Notes: a model not told the origin generated them from the letters alone. 64,000 nucleotides of DNA from Adenophora triphylla var. japonica (GCA_022495995.1 JAFEMH010002325.1:245001-309000), one strand, 5' to 3'. Shown: positions 44,755 to 55,625, counted from the first letter of the stretch. Program-made: numbers and translations.

Positions 44755-45675
44755 CTCTCCGGCGTCCAAACAATTGAGAACTTAACTTATCAGTAAGTTC
44801 TCAGTTGTCAACTAAACTACTAAGAACACAATTAACTCCGGCGACCACCAACTCCGGTGACCACCAACTCCGGCGACCAAACAACTGAGAAATTAACTTA
44901 TCAGTAAGTTCTCAGTTGTCAACTAAACTACTAAGAACACAATTAACTCCGGCGACCACCAACTCCGACGACCAAATAACTGAGAACTTAACTTATTAGT
45001 AAGTTCATAGTTGTCAACTAAACTACTAAGAACACAATAAACTCTGGCGACCTCTCCGACGACCAAACAACTGAGAACTTAACTTATCAGTAAGTTCTCA
45101 GTTTGTCAACTAAACTACTAAGAACACGATCAATTCCGGCGACCACCAACTTCGACGACCAAACAATTGAGAACTTATCAGTAAGTTCTCAGTTGTCAAA
45201 TAACTACTAATAACACAATCAACTCCGGCGACCAAAGAACTGAAAACCTATCAGTAAGTTCTCAGTTGTCAAATAAACTACTAAGAACACGATCAACTCT
45301 AGCAACCACCAACTCCGGCGACCTCCCCAACGACCACCAACTCCGGCGACCAAACAACTGAGAACTTAACTTATCAGTAAGTTCTCAGTTGTCAACTTAA
45401 CTACTATACTAAGAATACAATCAACTCTGGCGACCTCCCCGGCGATTTCTTCGGCGATCAAACAACTGAGAACTTAACTTATCAGTAAGTTCTCAGTTGT
45501 CAAATAAACTACTAAGAACACGATTAACTCCGACGACCACTAAATCCGGCTACCAAACAACTAAAAACTTAACTTATCAGTAAGTTCTCAGTTGTGTCCA
45601 CTAAGAACACTATCAACTCCCGCGACCAAACAACTAAAAACTTTAACTTATCAGTAAGTTCTCAATTGTCACCTA
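44755..45675. repeat. Tandem array of hairpin-forming units
   Basis: About ten units spaced 72-120 bp each carry caactgagaactta, a short ACTTATCAG loop and taagttctcagttg, a 14-bp perfect or near-perfect inverted repeat. Hairpins are centred near 44785, 44900, 44995, 45090, 45175, 45250, 45370, 45480, 45575 and 45650. Between them lie direct copies of aactccggcgaccaccaac. Some units have lost part of one arm. Confidence 0.9.
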
Positions 45676-46042
45676 AACACATTGCACGCAGGAGTCCTGA
45701 ATTATTTTTAAAATGTCTACCATCTCAACACAGAAAACACAAATTCATCAATTTGAAAATCTATAATTTCTGAGATTACCAATCTATATATAAACCAAAT
45801 CCTTTACAGTTTCTAGATCATTATAATTCTCCAACAGAATGTCTAATTACAGTAGGTACTGAATTTTTATTATTTTTTTATTTTTTTGAAGAACTACAAA
45901 AATTAGTATTTGGAATCATGGCCCTGGAAATAAAAAAAAGTCACTGAAATATAACAGAAACCTCTTTGTGTGTGAGAGAGAATTTATATAGTTAATCAAA
46001 TGCAGAGAAGAAGATTAGAATGGTGTGAGGATGAATCCTTTA

Positions 46043-46298
46043 GGGTTCACTCCCGAGTCTAAAAATGGAGGGGAAGGGAAGGAAAATGGAGGAAATGTGG
46101 GAGGATTTCCTCCCTAATGGTGATCCTGAGTTTTTTTGAGGAGGGAAAGGGAAGGAAATGAGGGGCTCATTTCCTTCCATTTTAATCCTCCCGTGTGTGG
46201 GCGGATTGGGGAGGAAAGAAATGTTCAGCCATTTCCTCCCCCTCCCTTCCCTTCCCTTCCCTTCCCTTTCTCTCCCTAAAAAACTCGGGAGTGGACCC
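46043..46298. mobile_element. Tourist-like (PIF/Harbinger) MITE
   Basis: The terminal inverted repeats gggttcactcccgag and ctcgggagtggaccc (one mismatch) bound 256 bp. They are flanked by TTA at 46040-46042 and 46299-46301, the 3-bp duplication typical of PIF/Harbinger. The interior is G/A-rich (ggaaggaaatg repeats). It is inserted in the cytosolic end of the PERK coding fragment. Confidence 0.85.
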
Positions 46299-46883
46299 TT
46301 AGGGGCAGGGGGTGGGGGAGGATAGTAATCAGCAGGTCCATGGTGTCTTCTTCTTTTCTTCTTACAACAAATGAAGAAAATACTCAACACAACTAGAAGC
46401 ACCACTCCTCCGATTGCAATTCCGACCACAGTTCCTACCGATATCCCATTTTCGTCCCCATTTGAATATGATGAGTTAGAAGGCGGTGAGGGAGTAGAAC
46501 CCCTAGGGGCTGGTGGAGGCATTAATCGACCCGGCGTGGGAGGACTTCGACCGGTCGACGGCGGAAAAGGTGTTGTACCTGTCGAAGGAGGGGGAGACAA
46601 GCGAGAAGACGAAGGAGGTGTGGCGGATGTGTGTGGAGCAGGATGAGAGGTGGATGGGGTTGGAGTGGACAGTGGTGGAGGAGAAGCAGATGGGGTGACG
46701 GAAGCCGGCGGAGAGATAGTTGGTAGAGAGGCGGCCGGAGGTGTAGGAGAAGCATGAGGAGGAGATGTGGCTACCGAGGCGGAGGTGAAGCAGAAGCTGT
46801 TGGAGGAGGAAAGGTGGAATCAGTTGGTGGTGTTGGAGTTGTCGGAGCCGGTGAGGTTTTCGGCGGTGGTACTGACGATACAT
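46299..46883 (-). pseudogene. PERK-type proline-rich receptor kinase, N-terminal fragment
   Basis: The minus strand encodes a Pro/Ser/Thr-rich extracellular domain (SSVPPPKTSPAPTTPTPP, PPPSTGTTPFPPSTGRSPP), then a single membrane segment, VGIAIGGVVLLVVLSIFFIC (about 46364-46435), and a basic juxtamembrane KKKRRRHHG followed by YYPPPPPAP. This is the arrangement of plant PERK proteins, cell-wall-sensing receptor kinases. No kinase domain follows. Lesions are an ATG out of frame at 46883, an in-frame TAG near 46790 and a MITE at 46298. Upstream (46890-46950) is a GA/CT-rich stretch like a 5' UTR. It is a decayed gene fragment, possibly captured by a transposon. Confidence 0.8.
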
Positions 46884-47404
46884 TGTTGAAGGGGGGTTTC
46901 TCTCTCTAGAAATTAATAAGTAGAGGGAGAGAGAGGGAGAGAGGGACTAATGGAAAAAAGGAAGGCTTGTTGGAGAGAATTATCAGGTGGGTGGGTTACA
47001 GCTCGAAGATGCGGGACCCACTGATATATTTTTTGGGTGTGTAAAAAGGTGGTGCTTTATTTAATGTTAAAAGGATTATATGGTTAATATATTTTTGGGA
47101 TATGATTAGGACGTAAATATAATTTTTTATTGTCTTAGAATGTAGATTTGGTTAGAATGAAGGATTATGAGGTAACTTTCTCTTTTTTTCACTTACTCTC
47201 TTATATTTGCAATACCTTTTCTCACTAATTCTATCTCCTACTTTTTCTTAATTAAATGTTTTATTTAAAATTTTGATTTTCATTGAGGTCAGACGAACCG
47301 CGCCATGCCTACTATCCCATAAGTTAAATGACTAACAACTATCCTTAAGCTTAAGCTTAGGAAAGAAATTGAGGTCCTCAATTAAATGATTAAAATAAAA
47401 GTTA

Positions 47405-47975
47405 GAGCATCCACAATGGAAGCTTTTTTAAAGATTTTTATTTTTGTGAAAAAGCTATATAGAGCTTTTTATCATTGTGAAAAATTTTGAGGAACTCCTT
47501 ACTAAGAGCATTCACAATGGTAAAAGCTCAAGTGAAAGCTTTTTTATAATTTCAATATGACACATCATTCTTAAGCAATATATTAAAATCTCTAATATTT
47601 TCTAACAATGGTAGAGCTCTTTTGTTTGTCTAGGGAATTGATAAAATTTAATTAAAACCCACAAAAGAGTAGCTCTTCTACAAAGAGCTACTCCTTAGTA
47701 AGGAGTCTAAGGTTTTTCACAATGGTAAAAAGCTCTATATAGCTTTTTCACAAAAGTAAAAAGCTTTGAAAAAGCTTTCATTGTGGATGCTCTAAGGAGA
47801 AAGAGCTACTTTTTTGTGGTTTTTAATTAAATTTCATCAATTCTCTAGACAAACAAAAGAGCTCTATCATTTTGAGAAAATATTAGAGATTTTAATATAT
47901 TGCTTAAGAATGATGTGTCATATTGAAATTATAAAAAAGCTTTCACTTGAGCTTTTACCATTGTGGATGCTTTTA
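47405..47975. repeat. Two interleaved foldback (MITE-like) elements
   Basis: Arm A (47405-47506, starting gagcatccacaatgg) pairs with 47694-47792 (ending cattgtggatgctc). Arm B (47507-47640, starting gagcattcacaatgg) pairs with 47843-47975 (ending ccattgtggatgc). The order is A-B-A'-B', interleaved rather than nested. Arms share the same terminal motif and so belong to one family. Arms are over 100 bp and highly complementary. Confidence 0.85.
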
Positions 47976-48008
47976 TTAAGAAAACATACAAAATTTTAAT
48001 AACATATA

Positions 48009-48282
48009 CTCCCTCCGTCCCATTAGAAATGCCACAGTTACTGTACACGCGTTGTTTAAGGAAAAAAATAATGATATAAATGTTGTGAGTGTAAAAGTAA
48101 AATAAAAGAGAGAATGAATAGAGTGAATAGTACATTATAATGGTGCTGTGAGTATTAAAATAATGTAGGAGAGAGAATGAGTGGGGGGAATAGTGATAAA
48201 AACTTTTCTTTTTAGGAAGTGTGTAATTTGTAGTGGGATGCCCAAAAAGAAAAGTGTGTGATTTGTAATGAGACGGAGGAAG
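48009..48282. mobile_element. Stowaway-like MITE
   Basis: The termini ctccctccgtccc and gagacggaggaag are flanked by TA at 48007-48008 and 48283-48284. Length is 274 bp. The ends and TA target match Stowaway/Tc1-mariner MITEs, very common in plants. Confidence 0.88.
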
Positions 48283-48797
48283 TAGTTGGCAATAAATGAT
48301 TAGGTATCGTATTTGTAGACCTCATTACTTTTTAATTTAATATTCGATCTTTTATTGTCAATTATATTTGTAATAAAAAAAATATAATTCTTCTGTTTAA
48401 TCCTAGCATTGCTCTAATTAAATTTAGACAAACACAATATATTTGGAGCTTTTTTTTTTTTTTTTTTTTTTTTTGTAGTTGAGGAAGTCGATGTCTGCTC
48501 AGCTAGTTGAGCTGGATAGTTCAAACATTCATACCTTTTTAAAAATGTCATGATTTTTTGGTATGATTATTAAATTATACAATATAATTTAATAATTTAA
48601 GTGAGTAACAGCTAGATTAATTAAAGAGAATGGTTCCACTTTTTTTTGTACTATTATTTTAAAATCACTCTGTAAGTGTAACATGTTTATATAAACACCA
48701 TTTTCAATCACACTGTAAGAGTCCATTGACAATAAACAAACATTATAAATCGAGATACGAATATCGGCTTGTTCAAGTTGGGCCCAAATGAATTGGA
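48283..48797. other. AT-rich spacer, no gene
   Basis: Contains a 25-nt T-tract at 48450-48474 and nothing else recognisable. Confidence 0.6.
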
Positions 48798-48941
48798 CTG
48801 TAAACATAATCCACATACAAGCTATTAGAAGCAACCATGGGCTTCCTCGTCTCGTACTTCATCACCAACAAAGCTTATCAAGGCCCAATATACAAGTATA
48901 AATGCCCCAATTACAAGTGTCGAGGTGACCCTCCTCGTATG
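48798..48941 (+). mobile_element. Left part of an LTR interrupted by the MULE
   Basis: Starting perhaps at TGTAAACATAATCC, this ~144 bp ends in the MULE target duplication. Removing the MULE (to 58284) and the solo LTR (58351-61532) joins it to 58285-58350 and 61533-62137, giving an ~815-bp LTR-like sequence with a TATA box. The left boundary is uncertain. Confidence 0.4.
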
Positions 48942-48996
48942 GGTATTACTATATACAAGGCACCATTTGTACAAGGCATTATGAAATTACTAAAAT
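48942..48996 (+). repeat. Left terminal inverted repeat of the MULE
   Basis: Shares tatatacaag and caaggca blocks with the reverse complement of 58220-58274. The outermost base follows the TSD directly. Confidence 0.85.
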
Positions 48997-49403
48997 GCTC
49001 ATATATATACTTTTTAAAAAAAAAAATCTTCCCCTCCCTCTCCATTTCAAACGTCGACTGTTCTATCTCTCTCTCTCTCTGCGCGCGGCTCTCTCTCTCT
49101 CAACACACACGGTGAATCAACGGACCACCACAACACCACCACCATACACAACAAAATGAAGACAAACAAGCTCCCTATCACCGGTGGAAAGTCCGGAGCC
49201 GCTCAAGTAATCTAATTTCTAAACCTAAATTTCAATTTGAAAACCCAACATTAATTTTATGCCTAAAATCGATTATATAATGCTTAATGTTGTTTAAACC
49301 TATCCTAAATGGTTCTAATTGCGATTTCGTAACATAAATTTGGATTTTTTGTTTGAATCGGATACGAATTCGTGTGCCTAAAATTTGAAATTGTCGGCGT
49401 GTG

Positions 49404-49685
49404 TTTCGTATGAACACATACGAATGGTCACCAACATTTCGGGTATTTGCACACGAAATATAAACTGATTCATCAGTTTACATTCCGTGTTCCAATACCC
49501 GAAATGTTGGTGACCATTCGTGTTGTATTACACGAGATACTTTCCACATTTCGTATATTAGGACACGAAATGTAAATTGAGTCATCAGTTTGCATTTCGT
49601 GCTCTAATACACGATATGTGGTGAGGTTTCTCGTGTCTTTATACACGAAATGATCACCAGCATTTCGGATATTTCCACACGAAAT
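49404..49685. repeat. Palindrome cluster 1 (PMD intron 1)
   Basis: Eight ~23-bp imperfect palindromes of the form atttcgtgt-N5-7-acacgaaat lie head to tail, for example ttcgtatgaacacatacgaa and atttcgtgctctaatacacg. The part 49426-49515 is also one larger inverted repeat with ~43-bp arms beginning ggtcaccaacatttcgggta. Confidence 0.9.
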
Positions 49686-50266
49686 GTCAACTGGTTCTTG
49701 AAAATTAATTGTCTCTTATTTAATTTTTTGTAGGGACGTAAACCTGCGACGGCCTCTAATAGAAAAAGGAAGGCCGAGGAGGCAGCTGTAGCTCAGGTAG
49801 ATAAACGGACCAAAAAGAAGAACGACAAGAATGTCGTGATTGAGCAGCTTGCGGATGAAGAGACTGATAGTGAGGGTACATATTCTAGTGAGGATTCATC
49901 TTCTCGTACTCGTTCCCGAGGTGCATCTGTGCATGAGGCACAGTTATCTAGTGATGAGGAGGAGGAGAAGGAGGAGGAGGTGGAGGAGAGTGTATCTGTG
50001 AGGCCTCGCAAGAGGCGGGAGGCACGGGCCAGAAAGGGGAAAGGGGCTAAGGATGACGAGTGGCAGCTTAAGAGTAACCCCGGTGGCGGCCCGGAGGAGG
50101 TTGATTTGTTGTACGGGTTTGGTCATCATCGAGCCCGTAAGATATGGGAGAACGCCACTTGTGAGCCGGTGTTGAAGCGCCAAACGAGGCAGCAGATTCT
50201 AGATAAGTAAGTATATGATTTGTTTATTAAATAGCCATTTGCAAAACATTTCAAGAATCAGTTGAC

Positions 50267-50471
50267 ATTTCGTGTGCCAATACACGAAATGTTGGTGACC
50301 ATTTCGTGTTGTAGTACACGAGATACTTTCCACATTTCGTATATTAGGACACGAAATGTAAATTGATTCATCAGTTTGCATTTCGTGCTCTAATACACGA
50401 TATGTGGTGAGGTTTCTCGTGTCTTTATACACGAAATGATCACCAACATTTCGGGTATTTCCACACGAAAT
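50267..50471. repeat. Palindrome cluster 2 (PMD intron 2)
   Basis: About six palindromes of the same family. The block is almost identical to 49480-49685 in intron 1, indicating a segmental duplication of ~205 bp between introns. Confidence 0.9.
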
Positions 50472-52084
50472 GTCATCTGGTTCTTGAAACAGAGGGAGTA
50501 TTAATTATAATGTTTTGTTTGGAATCAACAGGTTCTCGCATGCTTCTTTACCGGAGGATGATAGAGCTTGGTGGGCTCGTGTTCAGGGTACCGGCCTCCA
50601 TTACCTACATGATGCTACCATTCGTCGGCCTAGCATGGCGCTCCTAACGGCGTTTGTGGAACGGTGGTCTCCCGAGACTAATACCTTCCACATGCCGTGG
50701 GGGGAGATGACGATCACTATGCATGACGTCACTCATATCCTAGGTATATTCTTGTTTGTTGTCTATTTTTTATAAATTACATAAATTTTATCAATTTCAT
50801 AAATTTTATCAATTTTATTAATTATTTCATTTTCAATTTGTAGGTATCAGCTGTTCAGGTGGCCCTGTTGCGAAGGCGGATCCAGAGCCTAACGTAGCCC
50901 GTATCAGGGCACGCCTTGAGACATGTCGGAAGGGCACGACCTACTCTTTAGATGGCCTCCGCCGGTCCTTTGAGTCCCCTTCCGACATGACTGACGATGA
51001 GCGCGCTTCTACGTACATCATGTTCCTCCTCGGCTCCACGCTGTTCGTGGACAAGACTCAGGATAAGATGCCCTCAGACTACCTTTCATTGTACGTGGAT
51101 ATTGACAGAGTGGGGGCTCTATCCTGGGGGACAGCTGCGTTGGCATATCTATATCGGGAGTTGGGGAAGGCATCTAGATACGGATGCAAGCAGATCGGTG
51201 GTTGTTTGAGTCTTTTAGAGGTAATATTTAACAATCATTTAATAATTACAACATGTATTTACGGTTATAACATTGTTAACTTATTTATTTCATACATTTG
51301 CAGGCCTGGATATACGAGCACTTTCCGGTTTTCCGGAGAGATATTGACCCGTTATGGACGGAGGGCCAGCCGAGGGCTCGTAGATGGGTACGTACTGATA
51401 CGGCCGGAAGGGATATGCCCCATCTATTGAAGTTCAGGTATACCCTGGACACAATGACGGTTGATAGGGTGAGTTAGTTATATTTAAAGATTTACAAATT
51501 GTTATAATTTATTATTTCTGTTGACGGTGTCTAACAAATTCATTTTTAGGTTTGTTGGACTCCCTACGGTACCACCCCAGAGGCGCTTTTGCCGGTCTCA
51601 TACTTCCGTGGGGTTATACGCTTCCAGGATATCACGGAGGCGTATATGCCTGACCGTGTTACACGCCAGGTTTGGGGATCCAATGAGAAAATCCCCGTGA
51701 GACCCCATATCTTGCGGCCGAAATTGTTCATTGATAGCAGGTCAAAAGGGGTACAAGAAGTCCTATGGAGTGCGTGATGAGGTATGGGAGGATTGGTTAG
51801 AGGACGACTTGGGGGGTTTCGATCCAGTGCGTAGATGGGGGCCGTTCGTGAGCGCATCTGATCCTGTTACTTCCACGTATATGCAGTGGTTCCTGGCTAA
51901 GACTCATGTTCGGATTACTAATCCGAATCATGATGCCCTAGTTAACGTTCCACCACCGCCTAGGGTTGTAGAGGCACGAGGCATACTACTTTCGCTGCTC
52001 ACGGATGACAGGTTACCCGCGGATATCAAAGATAAGATTAGACGGGCGCACGATCTATACGGAGAAGGTTAATGATTATGTTCA

Positions 52085-52280
52085 TTTTGGTTGTTTATGT
52101 TGGTTTGTAAATTTTGGATACAATGTTTGTATTTGGGATATGTTGGTTTGTAAATTTTGGATACAATGTTTGTTTTGGAATATGTTTGGGATATGTTCAT
52201 TTTGGTTTGTAAATATTGGAATCAGTTTGTTTCAGTTTGTGTTTCAGTTTGTTTGTATCAGTTTGTTAGTTTCAGTGGCT
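52085..52280 (+). repeat. Short direct repeats downstream of the PMD gene
   Basis: gtttgtaaattttggataca occurs twice (about 52102 and 52146) with a shortened third copy, then several cagtttgt repeats. Probably simple slippage duplications in the 3' UTR. Confidence 0.75.
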
Positions 52281-52294
52281 GTTTTTTTTTCAGT

Positions 52295-52517
52295 ACAGAG
52301 ACCATCTCGTGTGCTTATACACGAGATGGTTTGACTCATCTCGTATATATACACACGACATTTTTTCTTTCATCTCGTATGAACACACACGAGATACATT
52401 ACTGGGTAGTTAGTGTATTTCGTGTAATGTTCATACGACATAAATGAAATACGTCGTGTATATTTATACGAGTTACAATATTCCATCTCGTGTATAAGAA
52501 CACGAGATGGTCTCTGG
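52295..52517. repeat. Palindrome cluster 3, between the convergent genes
   Basis: Five or six small palindromes (catctcgtgtgcttatacac, gtcgtgtatatttatacgag and similar) are framed by a larger inverted repeat: acagagaccatctcgtgt at the left pairs with acacgagatggtctctgg at the right. It lies between the PMD stop (52072) and the transposase stop (52771). Confidence 0.9.
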
Positions 52518-52770
52518 AATGAAAAAAAACAGACAAACTAAACAAGCTGAAACAAACAAAGCGATGTATCCATACATCAAAACTATAATTTAAGTACTAC
52601 ATCAAGTGATCCAATTTTAATATACTATATCCGTCCCAAAACTTCATACAAAAAATAATCAATACGCTATACACATAAACTATGGCCTATTTCCTGCAAT
52701 TCGTGCTTCGTTCGCCATAATTGAGAGTCGGGTGAATGTTTCTATCCGATTTCTGTATGGCATGATCAGG

Positions 52771-55625
52771 TTACTTGCGCTTGGATGACGTTGCTCCCCC
52801 AATATAGTGCTGCGATGGTATCGGGTAATCACTATCGGACATGTGCAACTAAAAGTAATAAAATAGTCAAATATAACAAATTTAGAAAATATAGTTAAAT
52901 ATAACACCACATGTCCCAACACAAATTTAGAAAATATAGTTAAAATAGTCAAATATAAGATAGTTAAATATAACGAATTAAAGTATCATACCAATATAAA
53001 ATGGTTTCCCACATGTCCCAACACAAGTGTGTGCAGTGGGTGGTCACATTCCTTGTGGTACGATCACTGGTAGGCATGTGAAGCCGGCGGTTTGCGAGTA
53101 CGAGACAAACACCACATTATACATCGTGGCTATGATGTGCCCTATCTCTGGGAGTATCAACCAATAATATTCCGAACATGGGGAGGCATAGTGAGTAATG
53201 CGACTATAGAGCTCGTCCATATCTCTCCAAGGCATAACTCTCTCATAAAGCTCGCGGCGATAGAAGCGGCTCCTTGGCACAATGCGAGCGCACTCTTTGC
53301 CACATCTCCTGCATTCCGTATATTTGCGGCCACTCTTGCTCTATATTCACAATTTCCATCACCCATCACATCTGTGAAGCCATCAATAAATGGGACAATG
53401 AGAGGGGTAAGCAACATCCTATGCACAGAAGTATGTATATCATTGACTTGTCCATTTCCATTTCCACGACCCCGTCCCCGTCCCCGTCCCTGACCTCGAC
53501 CTCGACCTCTCCCACGACCTGAAGCAGCTAGTGGTGGAAGAGATGTAGGAGTGGTAGGGCTAGATGGTGTAGTGTTTGAAGCTGATTTCGGATTTGGTGA
53601 CTCCCGTGACATCAAAGCTGATTGGGTTGATGCAATAAATGAAGATCTAGACCTGCTGCTAGTGGAGGGTGGTGTAGTGGGGACTCCAAAATGTCTGTCG
53701 GTACGCTCCCAATCTGATAGTACTCTACAACTGGTGGTCCGAGGTTTATTTGCCTTTGAAATATGATCCGGCTCAGAAGCATCTCCGGTTTGTGGATGTA
53801 GCCCTTCATTTATCGTTTGAAATAACCTTCTCTTTACCGGTCCAGTGCGTTACGCGGTTCATTCAACACAACTTCAAAATCGGAGTCCAATGGGACAATA
53901 TTCTACTTCAATGTCCAACTTCTTCCAAAAATCATGAATCGAGGACAACTCAATCCGGCCCCCGAGTTTTGTATGCATGCAATCTCGTGACTACATGGAA
54001 GTCCATGTGTTCGCCTCGAGTAACACCCACGGCTGAAGGATCCATGACATTATCCCCACAACGACTCCGCTCTTCTTTGATGATGTCCAAAGCTGCCTTT
54101 GACACTCGCCCCAATATGTCGTGATACAGATCACATGTCTTCATATCATTTGGAATTCTACTCTTTGATTGCTCCATAGTAGCTTTGATTGTTGTTATTT
54201 GGATTTCCATAATCTCATGAGCCTTTTTGAATAATGTGACAAAAGTAGAAGAAGCACTCCCAAGGCCTTCTTCAACCTGTTATGCTCACTCTCGGCCTGT
54301 TCATGGTGTGGGTTCCGAAGTGCGATGGCGATGCTGTGTGCATCGACAAAATATTCGTAGAGTATGGAGCAATCCAAGTCTCGCGGAGGTAGGTCAATAA
54401 ATCGGGATAAGATGCGTAATGATCGCAAAACAATTGCCAACGGGTGTCCCACTCTTCGCGAGTAGCGGCTGATATTGCTTTATTAAATCTCCTCATGAAT
54501 GATAGTGCAAACTCATTGCTACCAGTTTTAGCCAACGCTCTCCTTTTAACATTGACTTCGATATGCCTTCGACACAAATGGTGTGCGATCTCGGGAAATA
54601 CCATTTGGACGGCATTAATGAAAGCCAAGTCACGATCGAGTTAAGAAAAGCTTGGTTGGCATGTGGGGAGTATGAAAAAGACTTTGCAAATTCTTGAGTG
54701 CCCACGTGTAATTCTCGATCTTCTCATTTTGGAGGAACGCATATGCAATTGTGAAATTCTTCCCCGTTGAAGTAAATCCTATAATCTCAAGTAATGCCAT
54801 TCCATAGCAGTTGGTGTTGTAAGTGCGATCACCTTGTATCATTTAAAGAGAAATAAAGTTAGAAATGAATAAAATTTCAATTCAAAAAAATGCATACGAC
54901 TTGTGGAAAACAGTCAAAAAACGAGATTCAAAAAATCAAAAATTTACCTTGTACTACATATGGAAAACAGTTAAGCATATCCGATGCTCGTGGGTGAGAG
55001 AAGAATATGTCACCGATCATGTCACTCTCGTTAGCTTTCCTCATGAAGAAGGTATATTGCTTATCCTCGAGTGCTTTTATGAACTGTTGAAGCGAGGATC
55101 TCCCTTGTCGTTCTTGTGACTTGCATTTTGTGAGGGCATTGTGGACGTGTTTCGGAGTACTCACGTTCTTCTCATCCTTCCTCTTTAACATTGTTAAAAT
55201 GTTATTTGGGCCTTACCGAAAGGCGACTTGCGCTACACACCTCCTCATATTCGAGAACTAGTCAATTTACCCAACGGATGACCTTCGGGATACGTTGGAA
55301 AGTCATGATTATGAGAACCATGCTTCACAACGTAACCCCATACCCCATCACCCCTATCTTTGGCCCGGATTTCAAAATTGTACCCAATCTTCTTCGTACT
55401 AGTCAACCTCACATCTTTAGTTTTTCTGGACCTGTACTTGCCACCAAAATGGCATACAATCTTCGCTTAGCCTAGGATCTTGCCACTTGTCTTCCTCGAA
55501 TCTCCTATAGAAAGGGTTATATTTTGACGGGCCGCGATATCCCGTACGTGTTTAACAAGATCATCCCTATTTGAAAATAATAGGGATGTATCGAATTGAT
55601 CACTGACATCCGGTCCCTACAAATT
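52771..55625 (-). pseudogene. MULE transposase with C-terminal OTU domain
   Basis: Minus strand, several exons. An N-terminal FAR1/MULE-type DNA-binding region (LLFSNRDDLVKHVRDIAARQ, HFGGKYRSRKTK, WGYVVKHGSHNHD) lies at 55290-55625. The transposase core follows: NCFPYVVQ at 54955, intron ~54840-54950, GDRTYNTNCYGMALLEIIGF with the first catalytic Asp, DRDLAFINAVQMVFPEIAHH with the second (one extra C near 54640 breaks the frame), and CRRHIEVNVKRR. A Gly/Arg-rich linker (RGRGRGRG, ~53480) precedes an OTU-type domain with GDGNCEYRA (Cys, ~53375), YWLILPEIGHIIATMYNVVF and VGNHFIL (His, ~53000) before an intron; the last exon is MSDSDYPIPSQHYIGGATSS. OTU domains are deubiquitinase-type cysteine proteases. 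At least three frameshifts or stops are present. Confidence 0.82.

Larger units (their letters stand above)
44483..47176. mobile_element. Candidate Pack-type DNA transposon carrying a PERK gene fragment
   Basis: Sequences at 44483-44529 and 47130-47176 are inverted repeats of each other, about 70% identical over 47 bp by eye (shared blocks ataatcc, aacaa/aaccaa, gacaa). They enclose 2.7 kb with a hairpin repeat array, a Tourist-like MITE and a truncated PERK pseudogene, but no transposase. Capture of host gene pieces is typical of Pack-MULEs. I could not define a target duplication, so the superfamily is not settled. Confidence 0.45.
49156..52072 (+). pseudogene. PMD (MAIN-like) protein carried by the MULE; single frameshift
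   Basis: Six exons have good GT..AG junctions: 49156-49206, 49734-50206, 50532-50743, 50844-51220, 51304-51468 and 51550-52072. Exon 2 encodes a basic, Lys/Arg-rich and acidic low-complexity region (KRTKKKNDKNVV, DEEEEKEEEVEES, RPRKRREARARKGKG), probably nuclear. Exons 3-4 hold the PMD: ERWSPETNTFHMPWGEMTIT, MHDVTHILG, TYIMFLLGSTLFVDKTQDKM, and ALSWGTAALAYLYRELGKAS. Exons 5-6 give the rest (WIYEHFPVFRRDIDPLW, DEVWEDWLEDDLGGFDPVRR). One extra G in the AAAAGGGG run near 51745 shifts the frame; otherwise it is complete, ending YGEG. PMD proteins are known both as host silencing factors (MAIN/MAIL) and as passengers of MULEs. Introns 1 and 2 carry palindrome clusters. A CT/GA microsatellite precedes the ATG. 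Confidence 0.85.

Noticed and set aside
46299..46883. Functional PERK receptor kinase gene
   Set aside because: No kinase domain in the following 2 kb, ATG out of frame, internal TAG and a MITE in the coding end.
48836..49115. Plus-strand ORF starting MGFLVSYFITNKAYQG
   Set aside because: It crosses the MULE boundary and target duplication at 48941; a chance frame.
53450..53520. Separate Arg/Gly-rich RNA-binding protein
   Set aside because: The RGRG repeat is the linker between transposase and OTU domain in a longer frame.
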